Below, one piece after another: positions 34,568-47,798 of a stretch of 64,000 bases of DNA. Every line of letters starts with the position of its first letter. Position 1 is the first letter of the stretch. The position numbers and the translations under genes are program-made. Source of the DNA: Xenopus tropicalis (Eukaryota > Chordata > Amphibia > Anura > Pipidae). The stretch spans positions 75,177,764 through 75,241,763 of the forward strand of contig NC_030683.2 of the NCBI RefSeq assembly GCF_000004195.4, given 5' to 3'. Below the pieces are notes generated by a model. The model saw only the letters and a program-made list of their open reading frames with translations, did not search any database and had not been told where the DNA came from.

Positions 34568-37500
34568 ACAGTAATAACTAATTGCAATAAGTTGCCATTC
34601 AAAAAAAAGCTTTGGAATAAGATTCAGTTTATTATTTCTAAAGTTTTTTTTACACATTACTTTATTTGCAAATTCTAAATCTTGAAATCGGATTCTATAA
34701 CTAAGGCTATGGCACTGTGGAAAAACAGTTCCTACCCTAGTATTTCCATATGATGTGAACTTCAGTCACATCAAATTTTGCTGTATAATTACATTATGAT
34801 GGGCTCTAAAGCTGTGTTTATTTTTAACTTGCCGGTTGTTATTAATTAGGAGACTCCCATTCCCAGCCAAACATAAGAGACTCAGATGTCAGCACTTGCA
34901 TTTTGTTTCCTTGCCGAGTTTATAAGATAGAGTGTTCTGCCTACATCTAGCCCAGTAATCCACACATGAATAAAATCACTATTTATAGTTTCTAAAGAAC
35001 TTTCATCTTTATGTTTATCCTTTTAAAATGGCACTGACAACACTTTCTCTTGCATCAGTTTGAATCCATGGATACAGAATAGTAATCACAAAAGCACCAT
35101 CTAATAAAATAACGAAAGGCCTTGAGCCAATAAAAGCCCCTTCTGTCCCTCGCTGTTTAACAGTTCCCAAGTTCTACTATCTGGTAAATCACATACTCAT
35201 TCTTTTTGCCTGTGTTCTCATTCGACTGGTAATTCCACCTTCAAGACAGGGCAAAGATGTGGGTTTAGAGAAGAAGGGGCCAACTAGGGTGGTAAGAGTA
35301 TATAAATGAAGGATTTCTAACCTGCAGCCCTAACTTTAAAGGCTTGAAGTCTCCCAATAGGCCCTCTCAATACTCACAATCTAGGTAAGACAATCTAGAA
35401 AAGAGCTTCTTAAGAAAGCCTGGTGGAAATATGTGTGTATTTGTGTGAGGGTTGTAGCATTGTTTGGTTCTTCTAGGATTTTTTTTAATTTGCTCAGGTG
35501 TGTGTGTTTAACTGGTTTTGTGTACTGGCATCATAAACTGTGCAAAGGCACAAGAATAGAAAAGGTGACCTGCTCTTCAAATTGTTGAACTTGAAGAAGA
35601 AACTGCAGCACTATCGTCTTGTTACTTGTGTAAATTATAGCATTGCTGGATTTCAGCATTCATTTCAGCCTGGTCATAATTGCAAGATAAGTTAAGGGAA
35701 ATTGTAGTTTAACCAATATTTTTAGATCAGCAGGTTTCTCCACCTCATTCCTCTCCTTTTAAAAAAATAAAATTAATATTTGGTAACTGTGAAATGTAAC
35801 AAAGGTTTTCTGGACTCTTTTTTCCACTAAGTTACATTAGAATAGGTGTCACTACCCTTATGCTATTTATGTTCAGCAGAGACCAGGATTCATTGTTTCA
35901 AGTTATTTCTGTGACACACTAAACAATAGCATTGCCATAAATGCAGGTATTTGGCAACACAAGTAATATAAGGTCTAGGAATACAGCACAGTAAATGTTT
36001 TCAGGACTGTAAATGTACTGATGGCAGACTTTGTTATGGGAAATTGGTAATTTATTTGTAGTTATCTCTGCCAGAGCATTGCATGGGTGATCTAACAATG
36101 ATTCTAAAACTGCCATGGTTCATTTTGATCCAGCGGAATAAAACAACACCACTGCTAGATTGTACTCAAAGATTTTTTTATTAGCTTCGGAAAGCATCAA
36201 CAGGGGTTCCTGCAATTATAGGAAAATGCTTGTGTCTTCCTAGTGCCAGATGCTACTTGTAGATATTACAGAGAGGCACAGACGGAACTTGTATATATTC
36301 ATAGCTTCCCAAATGCCTTCTGCATTGAATAGCAGCCTCAATTGCCTTTTCTAAAGAGTGCAGTCATTCCAAAGAGCTGGAAATTCAAATTAAAGTCATG
36401 ATTTTATAAAACCTGTAGCTTATTTAAAGGAACCAAAATGGTATTGGACATGTATCTGTCTATATAACAATTGCTAAAATATAGTATATGTAAAATATAT
36501 CCTTTAAATTACACTCCCCAAACAACATGTCACTGTCATCCTTAATGCCAAAGCCAGGACTGCTACTGGCTTACCTATTTATCTGTAAAAATGTATTCTA
36601 TCTGTCATGACCTATACTTCATGGTGTATCTTTTAAATAGACACTACTTAGTTATGTATGATGCATTTACTGAGGTAAGAGGTATGATTGCCGCACACAC
36701 ATACACACCCGCATATAGATTTTTCATACAATTCTACCAAGTGAATGTGGTAGTTTGGTATTAAAAATGGTAAACAAGGGTGATATTTTGATTTGGCACA
36801 TTTATGTGGTGATCAGGAAATTCAGGACTGGAGAGAAACTTTATTGCATATTATAGAAATATCCAACTGATCAGCCCTGTAATATACTGGATATTGGCCT
36901 TGTGTGGTTGTGTGGCCAATATAATAATAATGAGGAAGTAAAGAGCAAAGGATTTAAAAACTGTTACCATGGATACAGAAGCCATTAGATGCTCATCCAA
37001 ACAGACAATTGGAAGAGATTGCCTTCACTGTGAAATCAGCAAATTACATGGAAAAGCACAGTGGATAACAGTGTGTGTGTTGGCAGGGTGCTATTGGGTG
37101 CTGGACAAGAACATCAGGGAGTAGAGTAATGAGAAGCAGACTAGGATAGCAGCGATGAAGCAGTGTGTAATGGGGAAAGGAATGATCAACAGGCAGGGAA
37201 AGCCTTGGAGAAAGGAAATTTAACATAATCTAAAAATGTATGTAAACACTTGATCAAGCTATTTAGTATGCATATGCAACCCTTGCCTAAATGCAAATTA
37301 GCACAACAGCAATTCTACATTCCTTTTGGCCAAAATGTATGTTTAAATGCAACTCCTTCCAGCAAGTATACTATCCTCTGAGTGGGAATAAGAGCATGCA
37401 GTGAGCAGATTTGTAGATTACTGTCTGCATATAAAGTAGCACTGGCAAATATGAACTGAGATGTGTCCTCAAATGCAGACATCTCCTCTTTTTTGTGACA

Positions 37501-38309
37501 TGCACAAAGACATGATGGTCTCGCAGTGTGTCAGCACAATATATGGGCATGTGTCTATGCCTAATTGATCTAATTAAGGCTGTGATTGCTGGAGGGAGGT
37601 GTATTTAAGTATGGAACAAAGCAATCCATCTACAATCTGCTCATGAAGGCACATGCACAAATACTCAGTTGAATCCACAGTGGAAGATAAAAAACACTGG
37701 GTTAACCTTAAAAAGATAGTAACCTTACATTTAAATCAAGGAAAGGATACATTTGTGACTAATCATCTAGAAGAAACAGCATTGCCTTATAGTTGTGCAT
37801 ATGCTAAACCCTATTTTTCAGTCCAGGTTTTCTACACAATTTGATCTGAAGACATCAGATTGAAAAGGAAGATCCCCAGAGGCACCCTTCATGAATATTC
37901 ATTGATTTAATTTCTATAAAATCCTTCTGCTACTGCACGTGTATTTGAAATGAATCCTCCCTGGCTTCCTTGCATCTCTCCTTGAAAGTCTGATAGATTA
38001 ATATTGATCAGTGAGAGCAAAATCCAATTTCTACTTTACAGGGGAAAGCGGAGCTTTGTCCATATTATCAACTAGGCAGAGGCATGGCAAAAAACAGCAT
38101 AAAGTAACAGAGTCCATATGAAAAAGAGCAGTTATTTAGAGAATATGTTATAGAATGACCATCTGTTAGATATCAAGACAAGATTTTGGTCTCTCAAATG
38201 TGATTTGGTACATTTTCTGTTACAAACAGAAAAGATATACACTATATAATTACTATATACGTATAGTAGACAAGACTTACGAGCAAGAAAGATCATCTAA
38301 TGGCAGTTA
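34568..38309. other. Long non-coding stretch, nothing recognised
   Basis: AT-rich with short CA and GT runs (about 36693-36708, 37070-37080). No gene, RNA or dispersed repeat is supported. Confidence 0.4.
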
Positions 38310-38367
38310 TTGTACAGCACTGCGGAATATGTTGGCACTTTATAAATACATGTTAATAATAATAATG
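38310..38367 (+). mobile_element. L2-clade LINE 3' tail, very short
   Basis: TTGTACAGCACTGCGGAATA, then GTTGGCACTTTATAAATAC, ends in (ATA)n. This is the last ~58 bp of the same tail seen on the opposite strand at 20868-20926, severely 5'-truncated. Confidence 0.65.
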
Positions 38368-39562
38368 GCAAGTTATGTATATATATGACATACATGACAT
38401 ACACACAAGTAGGCAACTGACACTCTGATATCAGAACTACCAGTACCTGGACTCTTCACTCAACATTTTACTTTGAAATATTAACCTCTAAAGACTGATT
38501 TATAAGAAAAATAAAGATGAAGATGTGTATTTTTTCTAAAGCAAATATTTATCAGTTGGTCAATAAATGATATCTGGTTACCACCAAAAAATTGTATTCC
38601 TTTATCTTATCTATGGCTAACATGGTAGAAGATTCTACTTCATGGTTTCCAAGGAAAAATTACCATCAAGTTATTTGCAGTCAGGGTCAGAGGCAGCTAC
38701 AGCTATTCCTGTTCATTAAGGAAACATTGCAGTATGAATTCCCTACATCTCCCAAATTGATTGGCAATTAAATTCTTATTGGGCAAGAATGAACTGAGCT
38801 CCCTGTGCTAACTAAGAGTGGCACTATATTCCCACCAATTATGCTGTGTTTGTAAGTAGGATATGGCCACACTCTAATGCTTAAGCTGAGCCAGTGGAGT
38901 GTGGAATAATTATCTTTTAGCTCAGCAATTCTCAACCTTTTTACACCCAGGTCACAATTGCTTATCATTGTCAGCACCCTGGCTTGAATCATTTAAATGA
39001 TCACTACCACAATTAAAATTATAGCTTAGGTGAATGAAATACTATTGTTATGTAACACCTTATATTGTTGTAACCAAAATAAATGCTATTCAATAAAAAT
39101 TACAATCTTTTTAAATGTTAACTTCAGCACAACAGAATCTGAAATTGGCTTCTGTGCTGTATTTAGGACTCATCAGATCTGCAAGTAAACAATATTTACA
39201 CTGAAGCTTTCCATACAGCTTGAAATAGCACATTTTATGCTTTCATTTGCAAATTTAAGGTAATTTGTTAAAAAGGCAAAGTGTGCAGCTTTTGCATTAA
39301 TCACTTATCATCACAGAAACAATCAGACATATTTTCACTTCCAAACTGTAAAAGGTTTTATGGTTTATTAAGGTGGAGTCCTAGAGTGAATGAAGTCTTC
39401 ATGAAAGGTAGAAAAAACCTACATGCATGGCTATATACATGGCAATACACTTTTGTCTACCATGCTGATAACAACCCCAAGGGTCACCTGATCCCAATGC
39501 TAATGCAAAGAGTGAATTACTTTCACCCTCTCTAGTCTAGCTTACATAGTAAACATCTGTCC
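38368..39562. other. Non-coding stretch
   Basis: AT-rich. A doubtful decayed hammerhead-like motif on the minus strand lies at 39125-39180 (see findings). The plus frame 39281-39535 is judged to be chance. Confidence 0.35.
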
Positions 39563-39908
39563 CTAAAGCTGGCCATACATGCACCGATAATATCATACGA
39601 AACCTCGTTTCGTACGATATTCGGTGCGTGTATGGCAAGTTGGCGAGTCGACCGATATCGCAGGAAGCTGCTGATATCGGTCGACTCGCCGATTGGGCAG
39701 TTAAAAGATTTTGATCGGGCACCATAGAAGGCGCCTGACCAAAATCTGCCTTCAGCGCTGAATCGGCAGAAGGAAGTAGAAATCCTATTGTTCCTACCTC
39801 CTTATCTGCTTGTTTCAGCCCTGAAGGTTAGTGGCATATCTTTCGATCTTCTGTGCGACCGATGGTCGCACGAAAGATCGTCAGATCGCCACGTGTGTGG
39901 CCACCTTA
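39563..39908. mobile_element. MITE of the GGTGGCCATACACG family, copy 2 (inverted)
   Basis: Inverted ends CTAAAGCTGGCCATACATG (39563) and CGTGTGTGGCCACCTTA bound a 346-bp element whose cassettes are those of 7928-8277 in reverse order: the CGTACGAAACGAGG-type palindrome first, then GGCGAGTCGACCGATATCG, the AGAAGGCGCC block, the GAATCGGCAGAAGG block and the TCGTGCGACC palindrome. Loops and small indels differ between the copies. Frames within it are not genes. Confidence 0.8.
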
Positions 39909-42900
39909 AATGTCTTGGATGCCCCCTGCAGGGAGTTGTAACTGAAGAGAAGTTTCTTCTCAATCCCAACATTTAGATGCAATCTGGTAATTGCAACTGA
40001 ACTTCTCTATTTTTCTCTATGTTCATTTACACATGCTATTTTTATTATGTGAACAGGGTGATGTTCTATCTGTCTACCACTTTTTCTGAGATACATAATA
40101 TCACTCAGATACCCCATAGCAAACTAAAATGGTACAGTCTATAAAGTTTGCAAGGTTCTTTTTAAAAGGAATGTGTATGGAACCAGCTTGTTCAAAACAA
40201 CATATGCAAATACACGCAAGCATTTCTGCTCTCATTGGGTCTTGTAATTTTTTATCTTAGTTTCAACAATCTATAAAAGTTAAAACTTTTTGACTATCGA
40301 TGAAAGTCACATTGAACTTCCCTGTCTAAGATTATATCAGCTATCTTGTCTGTCAGTTGTATTCTATTTAATACCTTTACAAGGGCAGGAAAACATGCAT
40401 ATTTACAATTCTTAAAACGTCTGTGCTCATTTTATCTCAGTAGCAAAATGAAACTGTGACCTGTTTTTGTACCAGATCTATTACTTGTTACAATATATTA
40501 GTAAGACTTCAATCCCTAACTGAGCTTAGTTAAATTTATTGCTTATTTTCTTATTATTTTTCTAGGGCAAAGTAGATTTCCTTGTATCTGTGCCTATATT
40601 TTCCTCTCAGGCAAGTCATCACACTCCTGGCTGTGTGAATTACAGCATTTAATTATGTAGCCTTGAAATAACACATTATGTATGATGGAATGGACATTGT
40701 CTTGGCTATAAATACTATGTATGTAAGATATAAAATTTCACTTTTATGTCAAATGTAAAGGGTAATCAAACATCTCGGCCTCAGCATTCATACAGGTTTT
40801 ATGATGTGTGAGTTTGCACCGGGTTAGACACTCCTTGGGGAAATTAGAACATTCCTGCTCAGAGTAGGCAGGAGAATTGTGCCACAGTATTAAAACTCAG
40901 TGAAATAAGCGATGTGGTTGAGTGTGGATTAGCATAATTTACATTTACCTGCAACCATAGGAAATCTATATTCACTTCTAAGTTTTAAATTAAACATAAC
41001 CCTAATGGTGAGCAGCCGAGAGGTTCAAAAAGAAAAAAAATGCAATGCAATCATATCATTACAGTTTTATGTTTCTAAATCTGTAAACATAATGATATAT
41101 ATTATAAAAATTATTAGTGTATACTGTGTAGATGACAATTTTGTCATACTAATTATTATGATTTATGTTTAAAGGGGAAAAAGTTACCTTTAAGACAAAA
41201 TTATTCATGAAAAAGTCTATGCATAAATGCTGAAATACTTTCTTGTAATTCCTTGGCTACTTATGATACTCTTATAAACTATAGTAGTGGAACATTATCT
41301 ACTATAAAATATATACGTAGACCTCTCTAACTATTGATTTTCTCTTGTATAGAATAGTACTATCCAAGTTCTGTGATATTGAGAACAGCAAGTTTTCTGG
41401 TCTACATGGTGGAGGGCCAATAACAGAAGCTAGTTTTGACCACCCCCCTTTTTTAATCCACATCCACTTCAAACCACACCCATGTGATCACAAGACCATA
41501 CCAACATTACTCACTGCAGGGATATCACCCCTATGTGAAAGAAGTTAATTATTATATCATATTGCGACATACTCTTAAATCCAAATGCCTCCTTCACCCT
41601 TGTGGGTAGCACAGCAATCCCCAGTACATAATTACATGCTGGCACTGCTTCTACAGTCTGTCTGAGGTGTGAACAGGTGAGTTTGACGTCTTACAGGTGT
41701 GAAGGATCTTACAGTTTGAATTTGGGCTGTGAACAATACAGAGGGGGCCAGGCAATCTCAGTACTGACAGGGACATTTCACCCCCTAGTGCTGCCCTGAG
41801 GTGGCCTAGGGGATGCTGCCCCCTCTTGTCCCTAAACGCTTAGATTTGCGTTTGATGAGGTGGGGGGGGGGAGGGCGCATTGCTTGTGCAGAAAGCACAA
41901 TAGCACTATCTGTACTAAAACATTTACAATGAGTGCATAGCTTCAAAGAATTCAATGCAATGAATTATCTCACCATAGAATCCATGGTTATTGGAATTTT
42001 GTTTGCACTTCTTTAGAATGAAAATTAGTATAAAGGGGAATTTCTCAGTCAGTGATTACACTTTAAACTACTACTTTGTCCCTAGAGAAAATCTTCATTT
42101 TAGGGGAGTAGCATATTTCTAGGGTTCTGTGTTCTACTAAACAGTCATGTTTTCTGAAGCTATGTTGTTTATCAGTCTAGTGAAGGCCTAGGTCTTTATT
42201 ATATGACTGGATATGACTGGATTCTTGCTTTCCAGTGGGCTGAGGTCACTCTTATATCTATAAAAATAAAACATAATTTAAAAACTGGATAATTATGGTA
42301 ACATTAATACTGTTTTAGATACAACACAGAATATATGTGTGCCACTGCAGCAAAAAAATAATTTTGCAAAAATGGGAAAGCTTTAGTAAGGTATACACTT
42401 TGGTTGTCCTATGTTGCATTGTCCCAAATACGAGCTGTTTGTCAAGGTGTGTTTTTGTTCAAGTAAATATCTTACAAACATGTTGACCTCCAGCCTATGT
42501 CAGATACAGCTTCCAGTCTTCAACCTCTGGCTGGCTGAATTTTCTGGGAACAATCCTCCACAACAGCTGGGAGGCTTTCAAAGAAGGAAACAGCTTGTGT
42601 GCTTTTAAATAGAACTCTGAGAATATTTACAAAAATGGAAAATCAATTTGATTGTAATAAATGTAGAAAATTCTACTTTAAAATGTAGCAAATTCTACTT
42701 TATGTACATATATATTTACAGCTTGAAAAGCAGATTGCTGCTATGATTTATCTTATGTTATGTGGAATTACTAAAGTTTGTATTTTACCTTCCAGGGAAA
42801 AGGATGATTTAACTAAAATAAAGTGTAAAACTAAAATAAAGTGTAAGTAAGGCAAGTGCATGTAAGCATCTGTCAGCTGGTCTATTTTATTCTACTTCTT

Positions 42901-45900
42901 TTGGTAGTTCTTTGTTCTGGAGAGAAAGGAAGCCAGATTACACTGGTTTATGTTTAAAGATTGGAAAAATCAAATGCAGCTGTGATTGGATGAGAAGCAG
43001 TAAGTTAAGGAGGGGGAAAGCCGGGCCGGGGGGTGGAGAAGGATAGGGATGTGATGTCACAAAAGAAGGAGTTCACTTCCTATCTTCTGAACAGGTAGAA
43101 ACATCCCACCCACTCTCCCCTCTTTTTTGCATATTTTGTAAAATGCCAGGATATTTTCTTCTTTATGCTCTCATATTATCTATTAATAACAGAATGTGAA
43201 TGTTTTCCTATATGCACTGTTATATTGTGGTTTCGGTAACACTATACAGTATCTGCATGGTATTATTTATTGAGGTACTGCAGATTCAGGACCGGCAGCA
43301 GGGCTGCTGAACTTCTCTCATGGTGGGAGATGCAGCTCCTGCTGGTAGCAGAGTTTGGGGCCATCCCCTCTGTAGGTAGAGGCAGCCTAATACTCAGTGG
43401 TGGATATAATGACATAGTGCTGATCTCAAGTCTTCAGTAAGGAACAGCAGAGCATAGTAGCGATCTCTTATGGAATTCTGGCTTTGAATATTGCCTTGGG
43501 GTGAGGCTGGCAAGGTCCTATTTATTTGATAAAATGTAAATAAATGCTGTGGCCTCTTTTTACCCATTTCCGGCTCCTGGTGTTTTATTAATGTATGTAA
43601 CAATGGGGTTCAGAGAGATGGCTGAAGGCAAAGGGAAATTGAGGAGTCCCCTTGTCAAGCCATATCCGGTTTTACAGAACAGATAATCTCGTTCTCTAAA
43701 TATAGAATTTTGCCAACATTTTTAATATGCAGTTATTTTTTACTTGAATTTATTAGTAGTTGCCAGTGAAACAATTTAGTTAAAGGTATGCATTTATTAT
43801 CATGCTCACTCATGAAGTTTGGGGAAACAAAATTAAAAATTAGCCTTTTTAAAAAAAAAAATTCAAATGTTATTGTAATACTCATATCACAGGATTTCCA
43901 CAGTTAAAAAAATACATATAGTGGCTTCTTTTAAAAGTTCATTCTTCCAATGCAGTAAGAAATAAAGGGACCATTTATATTACAGAATGCCAGCCCCCTC
44001 CAAGGGAGACATACTGCTTCTCTATTAGAAGACAGGGTATAGCGATGGTGTGGAGATAAATTAACAGGTGCTCCATTGTGCTCTGCTTCAGTATTGTATT
44101 GATACATCTGGACATCTTAGAGGTTCAGGGACAGAGTCCACAGAGAGAAAATAATCTACAAATCTTACTGTTTTTTTTTGAGAAAAAGGTGTTCTTGTGA
44201 CATTAGTAAGAGGTATGACACAAAAGATCTGCCACGTTTGCGTGAGAAGTATTAAAGGCTCATTTACATGTATCGGTGAAGGTGCAAAGTACAAAAAACA
44301 GGTACTAAACTTTTGCCTACAATGCATCCTGCCACACATTAGAGTCTAACTATAGGCTCAATTCGTAGTGCTTTCTGAATGCGGATTTCATCTCTATAAA
44401 TGATACTGTAGGATGCAAGGTACACTAAGAAGTGCAATTGTGTGCCCCCTAAAGCTTCAGCACTTGTGACTTTGCCCTATGTTCTTAAAAAATCTAAAAT
44501 CACTGTGAGAAGCCTACAGTATATCAATGTCCAAAAATATACCCATCAAAAATGTATCCAAAGTAAGACTGATCTGATCCATCAATTCCTGCCCAAGTAA
44601 GAGAAGTCAAACAGGTTCATCAACTGACCAAACCTTCTGGTTTATTGTAAAATATACTGAACTGAGATACCCTAAAAAGGTAATTGATAGGCCCAATGAA
44701 GAAGTCAAAGAAAATGGCTGACCTTATCATTTGCCTGTATGAACAATTCTAGTGAAAGGAGGTAAGTGGGGCACTAGTTGTTGTTCAAACTTCTCTTACT
44801 CTAGAATGTAATGTTAGGATTTATTTTAGTATACTTTAGAATACTTAAGTATTCATTTTTGTAAAGGTGCCAGAACACCCTCTCTTTATAAAGACTATTT
44901 TGCCAATCTTAGTAAAAGTAAGTACAGTCTATTTCATTGAGCTTTGCCTTTTATAAGTGCATTCAAAAGTCATTACTTAGAATCAGTAAGTGGTGCACAG
45001 TACCATGACCAAAGCCTGGATCTCTAAAACATACAAAAAGCACAAGAGCTCACAATTCATCATAGTTTTGTCGCCACCCGCTTTTATCCACCAACTGCAG
45101 CAGCAGATTCTAATAATCTGGGATGGAAAGAAGGGATGCTGTTGATAGTAACAGCTGGAGTGTGACCCACAGTAAATGATAATTTATGTTTCTGCACTAA
45201 CCAAGCTTCTCAGTTATTTGTACAAATAAATCAACTGCCTTTGACAAGATAAATGGAAGTTAAGAGCGGATGAGATTAGAACTGTTGATTTTGACCTTCT
45301 GCAAGACTTAATTAATCTCTTCACTCTTGTCTCTGCTGCTTGCTGAGTTCTGAGGTAAAAATGTTGTAATTTTTTTATGCAACACAACTTACAAATTAAT
45401 TTAAAATATATAGCAATGCAGAAACTCGTCATGTAAATTTTGAGAGATACAACAACAAAGCGTTATTTAGCTAATCTCTGCAAGACTACATTTGATAGTT
45501 TAGAACACGGACAGCAAATACAAACATTTTTTTTTTGAGCACTGTCTTTATTTTCTTACATTACAAGCAAATATACATTTGCAAAGTCTGCACTGACCAA
45601 GTTCAAGTATTGTTTTCTTTTCCAGACATGACTATCTTTGAGTATAATGATCAAGTTTTGCCACTAAGGTAAGATGTATATGATTTAGCACTGCCTTTCT
45701 GACACATTGAAGACAATACAAAATGTCTATATACTGTATTCATTGGTAAATTACAGCATTTTGACATATCATATATTTTTATACTATTTAGCTGTATAAA
45801 TAGTATGTATATTACAGTTCCCCTCAGATATCTGTATCTTTGCCATTTATCACTAAACTCTTCTGGGACTTTAATATCCTTATAACCATACGTTACTGAT

Positions 45901-45932
45901 GGTCTAGTGTATAATTTTATAATTTAAAAAAA
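39909..45932. other. Long non-coding stretch with minor repeats
   Basis: Items seen: C-rich repeat-like phrases at 41391-41530 (ACCACCCCCCTTTTTTAATC, CACATCCACTTCAAACCACA); a GC-richer patch at about 41780-41890 with ten G at 41863-41872; a 10-bp duplication ATATGACTGG at about 42200-42220; two 20-nt near-identical units at 42661-42680 and 42683-42702; and a small GC-rich patch at 43013-43060 with GCCGGGCCGGGGGG and TGTGATGTCACA, which could be regulatory or repeat-derived. No gene is supported. Confidence 0.4.
42812..42846. repeat. Two-copy 18-bp tandem repeat
   Basis: ACTAAAATAAAGTGTAA occurs twice (42812-42828 and 42830-42846) with a period of 18. Confidence 0.85.
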
Positions 45933-45985
45933 ATATTAACAGTTAATTTAGGACCAGTTCCTAGACCTAAATTAACTGTTAATAT
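45933..45985. repeat. Perfect 20-bp hairpin
   Basis: Arms 45933-45952 and 45966-45985 are perfectly complementary (ATATTAACAGTTAATTTAGG on the left) around a 13-nt loop. The sequence does not match the other repeat families in the window. Confidence 0.8.
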
Positions 45986-46913
45986 AATATTTAGAAACAG
46001 GATTGACCCAATACTACCAGCTGATTTTTCCAAACCATACTTGTTTTGTCATTAGCCATTAGTTGTTTTTCTGTATGCATAAATGTTTTTTAAGTAAGAA
46101 TAATCCCCAATTTCCAACAGACTCCGAACACTTGTTCCCATGAATGTGTTGTGTTGCAATTAGTGAACAACATTGTGTGACTGCACAAGGAGAAGAGGGG
46201 TCCTGGTTGTAGATGAATAGGGAAATGTAATAGAAGGGTTTACTGGAAAAAGCACACACAGTGCATATTAGCAATATTCTGAGACACAGTGGGCGTTTAT
46301 TTTAATATTTTTAATATATAAAAAAAATTTAATATATAAAATCACCTTAATGTCATGTTGGATATTTCATGGCTTCAATTATATTTTAAAGTTTTTAAAC
46401 ACTGTTAAATGACTGAAAACAGTCATACATTTTTGTATATTATACAATACAATATTACTCTGGTCTATGTCCCATTTGTTAAATGCATAGTGGTTCTTTC
46501 TGGAAAATCTGCATTTTAATGCTTTGGGGAAACATATGTAGCATTGCAATTATCACCCTGACAGCACCTGTGTACTTAAAAGTGCTTTGTGTAAAATATA
46601 TAAATCAGTTTAAATCTTTAATTGTCTCTGAATAATGTATGTTGTACTTCCATTTGTGCTTGGCGATTTCATTCTCACTTCAACAGTTCATTCTGTACTA
46701 AATTGTGGCCACAGAAAATGTCTAATTTGCTAACCTATGATATGAACAACATTTCATATGCACCATGTTATGCATAGGAAATGTGGTGGAAAGCAAAAAC
46801 ATAATTCTCAATCTCCATGTAGTCTGAATGAAACCCGAGGAATACTGGATTTTTACATTCAATATATTTTCTGATAATAGAAAAAAATCTGCTGCAAGTA
46901 GTAAAATTAGAAA
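45986..46913. other. Non-coding stretch
   Basis: AT-rich; the short direct repeat TTTAATATATAAAA occurs twice near 46309-46340. Nothing else is recognised. Confidence 0.4.
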
Positions 46914-47193
46914 TACAGGTATGGGACCTGTTCTCTTGAACGCTTGGGACCTTTGGTTTTCTGGATAAGGAGTCTTTACATAATTTGGATTAATTAAAAA
47001 AATAATTTAAACATTAAATGAACCCAAGAGGCTTATTTTACGTCCAATAAGGATTAATTATATCTTAGGTGGGACTGTTTTATTATTACAAAGAAAAAAG
47101 GAAACCATGTTTTAAAAAATGACATTATTTGATTAAAATGGAGTCTTTCAGTAATTTGTTTCCGGTTTCCTGATAATGGATCCCATACCTGTA
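46914..47193 (+). mobile_element. ACAGGTATGGGACC MITE, copy 4
   Basis: About 280 bp with both termini: TACAGGTATGGGACCTGTT on the left and ATGGATCCCATACCTGTA on the right. Interior modules GGTTTTCTGGATAAGGAGTC, CATTAAATGAACCCAAGAGG, CCAATAAGGATTAATTATAT and GTCTTTCAGTAATTTG follow the family order, here on the plus strand while the other four copies are on the minus strand. Confidence 0.85.
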
Positions 47194-47264
47194 TAGTAAG
47201 TATTGGTAAGTATCGATAAGCCCGCTTATATATACTGAAATCCTTCTGTAAAAATGAACATCTA

Positions 47265-47795
47265 GGGGCTGATTTACTAACCCACGAACGGGTCGAAATG
47301 AGTCCGATTGCGTTTTTTTCGTAAAGATCGGTATTTTGCGATTTTTTCGTATTTTTTGCGATTTTTTTCGGCGTCTTTACGAATTTTTCGTTACCAATAC
47401 GATTTTTGCGTAAAAACGCGAGTTTTTCGTAGCCATTACGAAAGTTGCGTAAAATCTTGCGATTTTTCGTAGCGTTAAAACTTACGCGAAAAGTTGCGCC
47501 TTTTTTCGTAGCGTTAAAACTTAAAAGGTGCGAAGTTTCGCGTAAGTTTTAACACTACGAAAAAAGCGCAACTTTTTGCGCAAGTTTTAACGCTACGGAA
47601 AAATCGCAAGATTTTACGCAACTTTCGTAAAGGCTACGAAAAACTCGCGTTTTTACGCAAAAATCGTATTGGTAACGAAAAATTCGTAAAGACGCCGAAA
47701 AAATCGCAAAACATACGAAAAAGTCGCAAAATGTTCGTTTTCAAGTCGGAACTTTTCCAATTCGGGTCGGATTCGTGGGTTAGTAAATCAGCCCC
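47265..47795. mobile_element. Fold-back MITE, Harbinger-like, full copy
   Basis: Ends GGGGCTGATTTACTAACCCA and GGGTTAGTAAATCAGCCCC are inverted copies, flanked by CTA on both sides (47262-47264 and 47796-47798), a 3-bp duplication. Arms of about 255 bp are nearly complementary throughout, with the axis near 47525. It is about 100 bp longer than the relative at 1548-1978, mostly through extra TTTTTCGTA-type units. Confidence 0.85.
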
Positions 47796-47798
47796 CTA

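Noticed and set aside
43013..43060. GC-rich patch with TGTGATGTCACA, possible CpG promoter
   Set aside because: Too short and isolated; no coding exon, TATA or splice donor nearby.
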